This document shows positions 16,421 to 23,309 of a stretch of 34,954 bases of DNA, in pieces. Origin of the DNA: Actinomycetes bacterium. GTDB lineage: Bacteria; Actinomycetota; Acidimicrobiia; Acidimicrobiales; JAKAOS01. The notes below the pieces were generated by a model. The model was not told the DNA's origin, made no database searches, and saw only the letters and a program-made list of their open reading frames with translations. The stretch covers positions 1-34,954 of the forward strand of contig JAJYPS010000017.1 of the NCBI GenBank assembly GCA_021795215.1, written 5' to 3'. Each line of letters opens with the position of its first letter. The first letter of the stretch is position 1. The position numbers and the translations under genes are program-made.

Positions 16421-16475
16421 CGGGCCTCGGGCGTCATGGGGGCCTCGGGCATCGCAGGGGCCTCGGGGCTCGTCG
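16386..16475. repeat. 18-bp tandem repeat, five units, over the reductase start
   Basis: Units such as GGGCCTCGGGCATCGCAG and GGGCCTCGGGCGTCATGG repeat five times, with a weaker sixth at 16368-16385. On the minus strand they encode hexapeptides of the type MPEVPA/ISEAPT, and the array continues upstream of the chosen ATG with no stop. Translation seems to begin inside the array. Confidence 0.88.
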
Positions 16476-16511
16476 GGCGGTCCTTGTCGTCCACTCGGTC
16501 GTCCACGCTGC

Positions 16512-17075
16512 TCAGCGCTTCGAACGCTTCGGCGGCGTGTACCGCCTGGAGCGGCCGGGCCCCGAAGCGGCTGCTCCTGTTCTCCTGCTTCGAGCGCCAG
16601 CGGAGTCGGCCGACCGAGTGGTCCGTGCCTGACGCGATCCCGCTGCCCTCGCTTCCCCACGCCTCCCCGACGATCTCCATCCCGTCTCGTCCCCGTTCTG
16701 CTCCGCGAGCGTCCGCCTCGCTTCGACCCGCAGCCCGGCGAAGCGCGCCCAGCGAAGCATCTGCCATCCGGCGAGCAGGAAGAAAGGTATGCCGAAGATC
16801 AGCGGTCTCGCCCACGGTCCGAAGTCCCCCGTGAACAGGGACACGACCGCCAGGAACAGCCGCTTCCGGGTCAGCGACGCCGTCGCCAGGATCAGTGCTG
16901 CACCAAGCCCCACCTCCAGGCCCAGCGTGGGTGTGTAGCTGTTCGCTGCCCGTGCTCGGGGCGTCAGGTGGACATGCTGGCCGACGTGCGGAAGCCAGAT
17001 AGCCAGCGACAGGCCGGCCGCCAGAACCGCTGCCGCGTAGCCTGCCAGCTGCTCCCTGCGCTCGAGCGGTCTCAT
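16512..17075 (-). CDS. Small polytopic membrane protein, unknown function
   Basis: The ATG at 17075 gives MRPLERREQLAGYAAAVLAAGLSLAIW and about 187 residues. A GTG at 17114 (VPIPPDELASYATM) is an alternative. I see three or four hydrophobic segments: the N-terminal one, LGLEVGLGAALILATASL, RLFLAVVSLFTG, and PLIFGIPFFLLAGWQML. The C-terminal 65 residues are strongly basic and probably cytoplasmic and disordered. The segment YTPTLGLEVGLGAAL looks conserved in style but I cannot name a family. It lies 91 bases upstream of the reductase-phosphatase gene on the same strand and could belong to that operon. Confidence 0.7.
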   Translation of the reverse strand: MRPLERREQLAGYAAAVLAAGLSLAIWLPHVGQHVHLTPRARAANSYTPTLGLEVGLGAALILATASLTRKRLFLAVVSLFTGDFGPWARPLIFGIPFFLLAGWQMLRWARFAGLRVEARRTLAEQNGDETGWRSSGRRGEARAAGSRQARTTRSADSAGARSRRTGAAASGPGRSRRYTPPKRSKR

Positions 17076-17152
17076 GGTGGCGTACGATGCGAGCTCGTCC
17101 GGCGGTATTGGCACGGTCCGCCAGGCTAGCTGACGGTCGTCGTGGGCGGCAT

Positions 17153-17186
17153 CCCCATCGGGGCGACCTCCCCATCGGGGCGACCT
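17153..17186. repeat. 17-bp tandem repeat, two perfect copies
   Basis: CCCCATCGGGGCGACCT occurs twice in direct succession in the gap between the membrane-protein gene and the GGDEF/EAL gene. Each copy contains the small palindrome CCCC-ATC-GGGG. The rest of this 225-base gap shows nothing else. Confidence 0.85.
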
Positions 17187-17300
17187 CCTGCCGGTGTACC
17201 GCTTCGGGACTTGCAAGGCGCCGGACGGTGCTGGCCGGTGCCGCCGGCCGTCCGGTCCGCCAAGGGGCCGATCCGCCCGTCGACGTGGCGGCAGCCGCCC

Positions 17301-20300
17301 TCATCTCCTCCCGGGAGGAGTGGTGGGCAGGCAGGCGGACGTCCGAGTGGCGAGGAGCGCCTCGACCTCCCGGTGGGGCCAGGGACCGCCGAACAGCCGG
17401 CCCTGGCCCAGTTCCACCCCCAGGGACGCGAGCGACTCCCGCTGCATCTCCGTCTCGACCCCTACGGCGCAGACCGGGCACTCGAGCGCAGTTCCGAGGG
17501 CGGCAGCCAGACGAAGCACCATCGTCTGGCTCTGACCTTCGGGCACCACCTGCCGGACCAGCCTTCGGTCGATCTTGAGCAGTGAGAACGGGTGCTCCAC
17601 CAGCATCGACAGGGAGGTACCCCCTGCGCCGAGACGGTCCAGGCACGCTTCGACGCCGATGGCGCCGAGCGCTCCGAGCGCGTCCCACGCGATCGCTCCC
17701 GCCTGCGCCAGGGTGTCCTCCGCTACGTCGACCAGCAGCGACTCCGCGGGCACCTCCGCCGACTCGAGGAGGGCTCCGATGCGGTCGGCGATGTCCGATA
17801 CCAGCAGCAGGCGCTGGGAGATGTTGACCGAGATGCGGAGCTGCTCGGGTAAGCGGAGCTGCTCCGACCGGCCCCTCCTGCGGCAGCGCTGGAGTAGTTC
17901 CACGGACCGCTCCAGCATCCACCAGTCGATCCTGCGGATGAGCGAGCTCTGCTCGGCGAGAGCGGTGAACTGCGACGCCTCCACCAGCCCTCTGCTCGGG
18001 CTGTTCCAGCGCACGAGCGCCTCCCACAGCCTGGGCAGGCCGCCTTCGATCGGCACGACCGGCTGCAGCCACAGCTCCAGCTGCCCGGTGGTGATCGCCG
18101 CTGCCAGCTCGTCCTCCTGGCTCAGGCGATCCCGCTCGGCGGTCTCCAGGTTCGCCTGGTACAGCGCCCGGCGGTCCCGCCCCGCCTCCTTGGCACGGTA
18201 CATGGCTATGTCGGCCTGGCGGAGGATGTCGGCCGGCCCGGACCGCTCCTCGGACACCGCCACCCCGATGCTGCCCGTAATCGTCACGCTGTGCCCGCAC
18301 ACCTCGTAGGGAAGCCGCAACAGCGCCACGATCCGGTCCGCCGCCTGGATGGCGTCCTCCGGAGCCGAGATACCGTCGAGCAGCACAGTGAACTCGTCAC
18401 CGGCCAGACGGCTCACGGTGTCTTCCGGGCGCAGGCATGACACCAGCCTCCTTGCGGTCTCGACCAGCAGCGCGTCGCCAACGTGGTGCCCCAGTTGGTC
18501 GTTCACGCTCTTGAAGTGGTCCAGGTCGACGAACAGCACGGCCACCCTGCCGAGGCGCCGGTCGATCTTCGCCAGCGCATGGTCCAGCCGGTCGCCGAAC
18601 AGCGCCCTGTTGGCCAGGCCGGTCAGGGGATCGTGCAGGGCACGGTGCGCCATCTCGTCGAACCGCCGGACCTCCGCCTCCCGCAGCTCGGCATGGGCGA
18701 GCACCAGCGATCCCTCCAGGGCCAGCTGGCCCAGCACCTCCCGTTCCACCGGCTCCCACTTGCGCCCCGCCTCCGCCTGGCCGCAGATCACCACAGCCCT
18801 AAGCTGCTCCCGGACCCTCAACCCGATCGCCAGCCACGCGCCCATGCCGGCCAGCACCGGGTCGTCTTGATCGTCGACCGCCGCCGGGGCTCCGCTCGGA
18901 GCCCTGTCCGGAGCCCTGCTCTGCGCCCCGCTCGGAGCCCTGTCGCCGGTTCGACACCCTTGACGCGCTCCAGAGGCGCCTGGTGTGCTCCACCGGCCCG
19001 CACCGCCGGGCTCGCCAGTGGAGCCGAGCACCGTTGCCGGGGAAGGGGAGTTGGACAGACGGCGCCAGAGCGCAAGATCGGTGGCCGGCTGGCCCAGCAG
19101 CGCCTTGTGCGCCTCTGCCATCCGGTCCAGCGCCGTTCCGCTCGCCGAGATCGTCTCCACCCGCTCCCCAGGGGAGATCAGGATGCCCATCCCTAATTCG
19201 GCCTGGACCGCCTGGCGCATGACATTGCCGACCACCCGAACAGCGTCCGCCGGTGACGAGAGGTTCGGACCCGCCTGCAGCAGCTCCGTCACGGCGTCGG
19301 TCAGGCGAGACCGCACCTTTGCCCGGCCCCTTGCCCGCCAGTCGGCCACGATCCGACCTGTCTGCGAAGCGGTGGCCATCAACAGGCGAAGCTCCGTCCG
19401 CGACAGCGCCGTCCTGCGTCCCAGGTCGACCACCATGGCCCCGAGCGGTCCCGACGACGCCACCACGGGCACGGCCGTCAAGGCACCGGACCTGAGCGCC
19501 GCGGTCCATTCGGGCCCTACCAGGTCCGGGTCGGAGCCGTGCGACATCACGGGCACGCCCGAGTGGAACGCCGCTTCGGCAAGCGGCATCGGCACGCCGG
19601 CGGCGAACACGCCGCTCCACGACTCACGTGCTGCGAAGGGGCGGCACAGCTCTGCCGTCACGGGTGCCAGCGACACTCCGTCAGTCAGCATGACCATCAC
19701 TCCGCGGGCCGATATCCGGTGGGCGACCAGCCCCGTCACCGCCCGCAACTGCTCCTCCAGGCTGCCGGAGTGAAGGTCCAGCTCGGACAGGTCCAGGAGC
19801 AGCTCGCCCAGCGCCCGCCTGTTCTCGGCTGTTTCCGCTGCCCGCGCCAGGGCGGCACTGGAGGCGATCAGGGGCAGGAGAGGCCCCAGCTGCTCAACGT
19901 CCGCCACTCCGGCCGGCTCCACCGTGATGAACCCGACCGGCTGGTGGGAGCTGTAGAGCGACGCCGCGAAGACCGACTCGACCGACAGCTCCTCCACCAG
20001 CGACGCCGGGATGCCCGGATGCGCCGCCGCGTCCGGCACGACCACCATCGAGCCTTCCGTCGCCAGGAGGTCCCTGACCGCTCCGAACGCAGCCAGCGGG
20101 TACCTGCCATACATGCCGACCGGCTCCGACGCTCCCGAGGCGGACGCCACCACGCACGGCGACACCGACGTCTCGTCGTCGTCCAGCAGCCACACCCCGA
20201 TCCTCCGCGCCGACAACGTGTCTCTTACTGCCACGCACAGATGTGCCAACCGGGAACGTGGAGGCGGTGCTCCCGACCCGGGGCTCCCGTCCGAGGCGTG

Positions 20301-20420
20301 TACGTGCGTGTCAGAACGGCCAGCCACGGCAGCTTTCCGAAAGCGAGCGAGCCCCGTCCAAGTCCTGCAGTCGCCGCCCTTCTCGAGCCCGGGCGCCGAT
20401 CGGGCGCCGTTCGCTGCCAA
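17301..20420 (-). CDS. Multi-GAF GGDEF/EAL cyclic-di-GMP signalling protein
   Basis: The predicted order is three GAF-like sensor domains (about 55-200, 215-380 and 385-590), GGDEF (about 598-760) and EAL (about 785-1030). The GGDEF domain opens with HDPLTGLANRALFGDRL, has RLAGDEFTVLL as a variant active site, and keeps the RPED inhibitory site five residues before it, so cyclase activity with product feedback is plausible. The EAL domain keeps WEALVRW and LLKIDRRLV but has DRLGAG for DDFG and AVGVET for AEGVE, so phosphodiesterase activity is doubtful. No membrane segment is seen; sensing is probably cytoplasmic. A repeat-encoded linker, APSGAQSRAPDRAPSGAP, splits the third GAF. The start is uncertain: TTG 20420 is the longest listed, GTG 20327 has GGAAAG upstream, and an ATT at 20456 follows the best Shine-Dalgarno. 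Confidence 0.9.
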   Translation of the reverse strand: MAANGARSAPGLEKGGDCRTWTGLARFRKAAVAGRSDTHVHASDGSPGSGAPPPRSRLAHLCVAVRDTLSARRIGVWLLDDDETSVSPCVVASASGASEPVGMYGRYPLAAFGAVRDLLATEGSMVVVPDAAAHPGIPASLVEELSVESVFAASLYSSHQPVGFITVEPAGVADVEQLGPLLPLIASSAALARAAETAENRRALGELLLDLSELDLHSGSLEEQLRAVTGLVAHRISARGVMVMLTDGVSLAPVTAELCRPFAARESWSGVFAAGVPMPLAEAAFHSGVPVMSHGSDPDLVGPEWTAALRSGALTAVPVVASSGPLGAMVVDLGRRTALSRTELRLLMATASQTGRIVADWRARGRAKVRSRLTDAVTELLQAGPNLSSPADAVRVVGNVMRQAVQAELGMGILISPGERVETISASGTALDRMAEAHKALLGQPATDLALWRRLSNSPSPATVLGSTGEPGGAGRWSTPGASGARQGCRTGDRAPSGAQSRAPDRAPSGAPAAVDDQDDPVLAGMGAWLAIGLRVREQLRAVVICGQAEAGRKWEPVEREVLGQLALEGSLVLAHAELREAEVRRFDEMAHRALHDPLTGLANRALFGDRLDHALAKIDRRLGRVAVLFVDLDHFKSVNDQLGHHVGDALLVETARRLVSCLRPEDTVSRLAGDEFTVLLDGISAPEDAIQAADRIVALLRLPYEVCGHSVTITGSIGVAVSEERSGPADILRQADIAMYRAKEAGRDRRALYQANLETAERDRLSQEDELAAAITTGQLELWLQPVVPIEGGLPRLWEALVRWNSPSRGLVEASQFTALAEQSSLIRRIDWWMLERSVELLQRCRRRGRSEQLRLPEQLRISVNISQRLLLVSDIADRIGALLESAEVPAESLLVDVAEDTLAQAGAIAWDALGALGAIGVEACLDRLGAGGTSLSMLVEHPFSLLKIDRRLVRQVVPEGQSQTMVLRLAAALGTALECPVCAVGVETEMQRESLASLGVELGQGRLFGGPWPHREVEALLATRTSACLPTTPPGRR
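18892..18944. repeat. 17-bp direct repeat, 36-bp period, in the GAF3 linker
   Basis: CCGCTCGGAGCCCTGTC occurs at 18892 and 18928, with a partial copy between them. It encodes the repeated DRAPSGA peptide. The 36-bp period preserves the frame. Confidence 0.8.
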
Positions 20421-20743
20421 GCGTAACTCAAACGCCAGCCGAAGCTCCGAACAAATTGTCTATCTCCTCCCAAACAGCACCACCACGAAGCGTGCCCGTC
20501 CAGGGGAAGCCGAAACCGCGGCTCATTCTGACGTCATGGGTTGAAGCGAGTTGGGGGCTTGCCTCGAGACCGTTACGCAACAGTGTCGAACATCGCGGAG
20601 GACACTTACCGGAGGCGTAATGCAGTCATCCTGTTGGTTATCGGTCTGTTGTCGATCGGAGCATCATGCCCGTGCAAGCTCAGCACTTCCGACAAGGGCC
20701 ACGCACGAGGCTGCTCAGAGAGCTCGAACCGCACGTCGACCGC
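20421..20743. other. Upstream region of the GGDEF/EAL gene
   Basis: These 323 bases lie between the gmhA-like stop and the GGDEF/EAL gene and are less GC-rich than their surroundings. I find no supported gene. A plus-strand frame (20541-21065) encodes a short hydrophobic stretch, but it runs on through the gmhA-like gene in antisense and is rejected. The region should contain the promoter and leader of the GGDEF/EAL gene. No cyclic-di-GMP riboswitch consensus was recognised. Confidence 0.6.
20461..20471 (-). promoter_or_regulatory. Strong Shine-Dalgarno without a canonical in-frame start
   Basis: GGGAGGAGATA on the minus strand is the best ribosome site near this gene. Seven bases on is ATT (20456), in frame with the GGDEF/EAL protein. 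Overlapping it in another frame is TTG (20454), which opens an eight-codon frame. Either a rare ATT start or a short leader peptide is possible. Confidence 0.4.
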
Positions 20744-21388
20744 TCACCGACTGCCCTCCTCGGATCCTGCGGCGCCGACCAGCCTCTGCTCCACCAGTTC
20801 ACATATGGTGTGGCCCAGCAGCATGTGGCACTCTTGGATTCGCGGCGTATCGGTGGACGGCACTTCGAGCCAGTGGTCAGCCAGGGCCGCCAACTTACCC
20901 CCGCCCTCCCCAGTCATCGCCACGGTGATCATCCCAATAGCGGATGCCACCTCGAACGCCTTGATCAGGTTCGGCGAGTTTCCGCTTGTCGTCAACCCGA
21001 ATACTAAGTCCCCTTTCCGGCCGAGGCCGGCAAGCTGCCGAGAGAAGACATGCTCGTACCCATAGTCGTTTGCGACCGCTGTGGTCGTCGCAACTTGATC
21101 CGCCAGTGCCATTGCTGCAACGGGACGACGGTCCGCGTAGAAACGGCCGAGAAGCTCACCCGCCAAGTGGCCTGCGTCTGTGGCTGAGCCTCCGTTGCCG
21201 ATGAAGAACACGGTGCCGCCGCAGTGCGCAGTCCGGTACGCGAGGGCGGCCACGACAGCGGTGGTGCCAGGCAGTGCACTGTTACGCAGCATCTGCTCCC
21301 GGACGGTTATGGACGCACGGATGCGATTCGCTACCGCTCCCTCCCACGCGGTCTCAGATCCGTCTTGGGCTTCATCCACAGAGATCAT
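20744..21388 (-). CDS. gmhA: SIS-domain phosphoheptose isomerase (GmhA-like)
   Basis: GmhA converts sedoheptulose 7-phosphate to D-glycero-D-manno-heptose 7-phosphate, the first step to heptose-containing glycans. The 214-residue protein has the family hallmarks: FFIGNGGSATDAGHLAGELLGRF for sugar-phosphate binding, GLTTSGNSPNLIKAFE with the SIS serine cluster, and the C-terminal active-site helix RIQECHMLLGHTICELVEQ with Glu and His. The ATG at 21388 is the first in the frame; only a weak GAG lies upstream. The kinase, phosphatase and nucleotidyltransferase of the pathway are not nearby, so this is an isolated copy. It could serve cell-wall or glycoprotein glycosylation, or be a paralogue acting on another sugar phosphate such as in DiaA-like SIS proteins; the motifs favour GmhA. 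Confidence 0.88.
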   Translation of the reverse strand: MISVDEAQDGSETAWEGAVANRIRASITVREQMLRNSALPGTTAVVAALAYRTAHCGGTVFFIGNGGSATDAGHLAGELLGRFYADRRPVAAMALADQVATTTAVANDYGYEHVFSRQLAGLGRKGDLVFGLTTSGNSPNLIKAFEVASAIGMITVAMTGEGGGKLAALADHWLEVPSTDTPRIQECHMLLGHTICELVEQRLVGAAGSEEGSR

Positions 21389-21671
21389 CTCAAGGCACTT
21401 TCCCCTCCGGCACGCAAGATGAATCGGCCGAGACGACCTGCCGGGGAGGATGGCTGCACGCCGACACCGGCCCCGTTCCGACCGGTGGTCGCTGGAACCG
21501 GCCGACCCTCAGCCCTCAGCTGTAGTCGTCACCCCTTGAACTGGCCGTGCTTTCCGGGGATCAGCCGAGGCGAGCGCACCCGAAGCTCGGTCGACAGTCC
21601 CGGAATAGTTGCGGGCTCAATGATGTTTGGAAGCCTGTCGGTCGAGGAGGCCGAAGGTGGAGGAGGTCGCG

Positions 21672-22184
21672 ATGCCGGTTCAGAGGCTCAATCACGCAGT
21701 GCTCTTCGTGGCGGACGTGCCGAGGAGCGTGGCGTTCTACGCCGAGGCGCTCGGGTTCGAGACGGTGATGGCAATTCCGAGCGGTCGTGCGACCTTCCTA
21801 CGTGCTCCTGGGTCTACGAACGACCACGATCTCGGTCTGTTCGGGGCACCGGTGCGGGCGGCGTCGAGCTCGGAGAGACCGACCGCGGGCCTCTACCACC
21901 TCGCATGGGAAGTAGACACTCTTGCGGAGCTGGCGCGTCTGAAGGGAGTCCTGTCCGAGATGGGAGCACTGGTCGGGGCGTCCGATCATGGCACCACGAA
22001 GAGTCTCTACGGTCGTGACCCGGATGGGATCGAGTTCGAGATTGCCTGGGTCGTACCTGCTGCAATGCTGGACGACCAGGCCGTGGCGGCTCGTGCCGCC
22101 GTGAGGCCTCTCGACTTGGAGAGAGAACAGCAGCGCTACGGCGCCGAGACCGTGGGCGGAGTGGGTGTCTCGATCGCCGCATGA
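21672..22184 (+). CDS. VOC-family protein (glyoxalase/extradiol dioxygenase fold)
   Basis: The ATG at 21672 follows GGAGG by about six bases and gives 170 residues starting MPVQRLNHAVLFVADVPRSVAFYAEALGFE. Two beta-alpha-beta-beta-beta modules are visible. Candidate metal ligands are His in LNHAVLF, His in GLYHLAWEV and Glu in IEFEIAWVV, the H-H-E set of metal-using vicinal-oxygen-chelate enzymes. YGRDPDGIEFE is the usual last strand motif. It could be a ring-cleaving dioxygenase, a glyoxalase or a resistance protein; nothing nearby fixes the substrate. The C-terminal 35 residues form a charged tail. It appears monocistronic; the 283 bases upstream hold no gene, and the next gene is a tRNA. 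Confidence 0.87.
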   Translation: MPVQRLNHAVLFVADVPRSVAFYAEALGFETVMAIPSGRATFLRAPGSTNDHDLGLFGAPVRAASSSERPTAGLYHLAWEVDTLAELARLKGVLSEMGALVGASDHGTTKSLYGRDPDGIEFEIAWVVPAAMLDDQAVAARAAVRPLDLEREQQRYGAETVGGVGVSIAA

Positions 22185-22465
22185 ACCTCGCCGCCTCGTG
22201 AACGATCACACTGAGCAGCGGGGATGTTCAGCACCACTGCCTGTCGCGGGTCGACCCGGTCGGGCACCCCGCCAGAGCCCGTCGCGACGGTCCCGCACCC
22301 GAAACTGGCAACCACGGGCGGGCACGGGCGGGCGCGTGCTTCCCGGGGTTGCCACATGACTCGGCCGCCACTCGGACCGGGCGGCCCACTGGACAGTGCG
22401 GGGTGCTGCATCGCGGGGGTCCTGTATGTCGGATGCTCCGCACCGGCTATGGTCGGCGACCAAGC

Positions 22466-22542
22466 GGGCGCTTAGCTCAGTTGGTTAGAGCGCAGCCTTC
22501 ACACGGCTGAGGTCGGAGGTTCGAGTCCTCTAGCGCCCACCA
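22466..22542 (+). tRNA. tRNA-Val (anticodon CAC)
   Basis: The acceptor stem GGGCGCT pairs fully with AGCGCCC. The D arm is GCTC/GAGC, and the anticodon stem CAGCC/GGCTG closes loop TTCACAC, giving anticodon CAC (valine, codon GUG). The T loop is TTCGAGT. The discriminator A is followed by an encoded CCA. A TATGGT hexamer lies 12 bases upstream and may be its -10. The 281 bases before the tRNA contain a 10-bp tandem repeat (ACGGGCGGGC twice) but no gene. Confidence 0.95.
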
Positions 22543-22584
22543 GGGAGTTCTCTCCCCAGCAGAGGCTCGTGTGGCTACATGTGC

Positions 22585-22602
22585 TACGCTCACTGCGTGA
22601 GC
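22585..22602 (+). promoter_or_regulatory. Candidate vapB -10 and operator at the start codon
   Basis: TACGCT (22585-22590) lies six bases before the GTG at 22597, the spacing expected for a leaderless transcript. GCTCAC-TGC-GTGAGC (22588-22602) is a perfect inverted repeat spanning that start. An operator here would let the VapBC complex repress its own promoter, as is common for these systems. Confidence 0.45.
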
Positions 22603-22842
22603 GATTCGATCTCGGTGCGGGAGTTGCGTAACACGGTCAGCGAGGTGCTTCGCCGGGTCGAAAGCGGAGAACGTCTCACCGTGACGGTCGACCGCCGGCC
22701 AGTGGCCGAGATCGTGCCAATGCGGCGCCGCAGGAGAGTGCCTGCCGGTGAAGCCCTCGGCATCGCTGCGCGCTATGCTTCAGACCCTCGGCTGCTCGAT
22801 GACGTGCGTGAGCTGTTGTCCGATTCGACGGACGAAGCGTGA
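22597..22842 (+). CDS. vapB: Antitoxin, Phd/YefM-like, of a VapBC pair
   Basis: The start is taken as GTG 22597 (VSDSISVRELRNTVSEVL); the ATG at 22579 adds six unconvincing residues. The 81-residue protein opens with the Phd/YefM DNA-binding fold (ISVRELRNTVSEVLRRVESGERLTVTVDRRPVAEIVP) and ends in an acidic region (LLDDVRELLSDSTDEA), the usual toxin-wrapping segment. It would neutralise the downstream PIN toxin and bind its own operator. The stop overlaps the toxin start in GTGA, so toxin translation depends on antitoxin translation. It lies about 55 bases after tRNA-Val(CAC). Confidence 0.9.
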   Translation: MSDSISVRELRNTVSEVLRRVESGERLTVTVDRRPVAEIVPMRRRRRVPAGEALGIAARYASDPRLLDDVRELLSDSTDEA

Positions 22843-23222
22843 GGGCGTTGCTCGACACGTCCTTCTTTGTCGCCAACGAGGCGGGGCGACCCCTGGGCGA
22901 CATGGCTGGCGTGACGGAGACCGAGGTGTCTGTCGTGACGCTGGCGGAGCTCACGGTCGGGGTGCTGATGGCTGGCGACACCGAGCGTCCGGACCGGGTG
23001 GCAACCCTCTCGGCCGTCGAGTCGACTTGGGATCCGCTGCCAGTCGATGCCAATGTGGCGCGGCAGTTCGCGCGTATCGTTGCAGAGCTGCGGGGTCGTC
23101 GTCGGAGAGTGCCGATTCTCGACGCGCTTGTGGCGGCCACCGCTGCGGTGGAGCAGATTCCTGTGGTCACTCAAGACCGGGACTATGGAGCGATTCCAGG
23201 GTTGGAAGTCATTCGAGTCTGA
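22839..23222 (+). CDS. vapC: PIN-domain ribonuclease toxin VapC
   Basis: The 127-residue PIN domain has the expected acidic active-site residues: Asp in LLDTSFFV, Glu in LAELTVGVL, Asp in ILDALVAATA and Asp in TQDRDYGAI. VapC toxins cleave specific RNAs, often initiator tRNA or 23S rRNA; the target here is unknown. All catalytic positions are present, so it is probably active. The GTG start overlaps the antitoxin stop by four bases. A hairpin follows the stop codon and may end the transcript. Confidence 0.92.
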   Translation: MRALLDTSFFVANEAGRPLGDMAGVTETEVSVVTLAELTVGVLMAGDTERPDRVATLSAVESTWDPLPVDANVARQFARIVAELRGRRRRVPILDALVAATAAVEQIPVVTQDRDYGAIPGLEVIRV

Positions 23223-23223
23223 C

Positions 23224-23258
23224 GGGCGCCGGAAAGGAACGGCCTGGCCGTTTCGCCC
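23224..23258 (+). terminator. Possible terminator hairpin after vapC
   Basis: AACGGCC and GGCCGTT form a tight stem around one T, with GGGCG/CGCCC able to pair outside it. Three T residues follow the inner stem but there is no longer U-tract, so this is a weak terminator call. Confidence 0.4.
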
Positions 23259-23296
23259 GGAAAGAGCCAGTGCATGCTGCGTGGACGGCGGGCAAT

Positions 23297-23302
23297 TACG
23301 TT
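23297..23302 (+). promoter_or_regulatory. Candidate -10 element for leaderless bioF
   Basis: TACGTT fits TANNNT and ends seven bases before the ATG at 23310. No Shine-Dalgarno is seen upstream of that ATG. No clear -35 is visible. Confidence 0.35.
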
Positions 23303-23309
23303 CGCGACC

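Noticed and set aside
13913-16834. 973-residue plus-strand ORF
   Set aside because: Antisense shadow of the reductase-phosphatase gene; composition is Arg/His/Pro-rich and there is no domain.
20421-20743. Cyclic-di-GMP riboswitch before the GGDEF/EAL gene
   Set aside because: The conserved GEMM core sequences and tetraloop-receptor pattern were not seen.
20541-21065. Plus-strand ORF with a hydrophobic stretch (AVILLVIGLLSIGASC)
   Set aside because: It looks like a lipoprotein start, but it uses a TTG, lacks a fitting ribosome site and runs through the gmhA-like gene in antisense.
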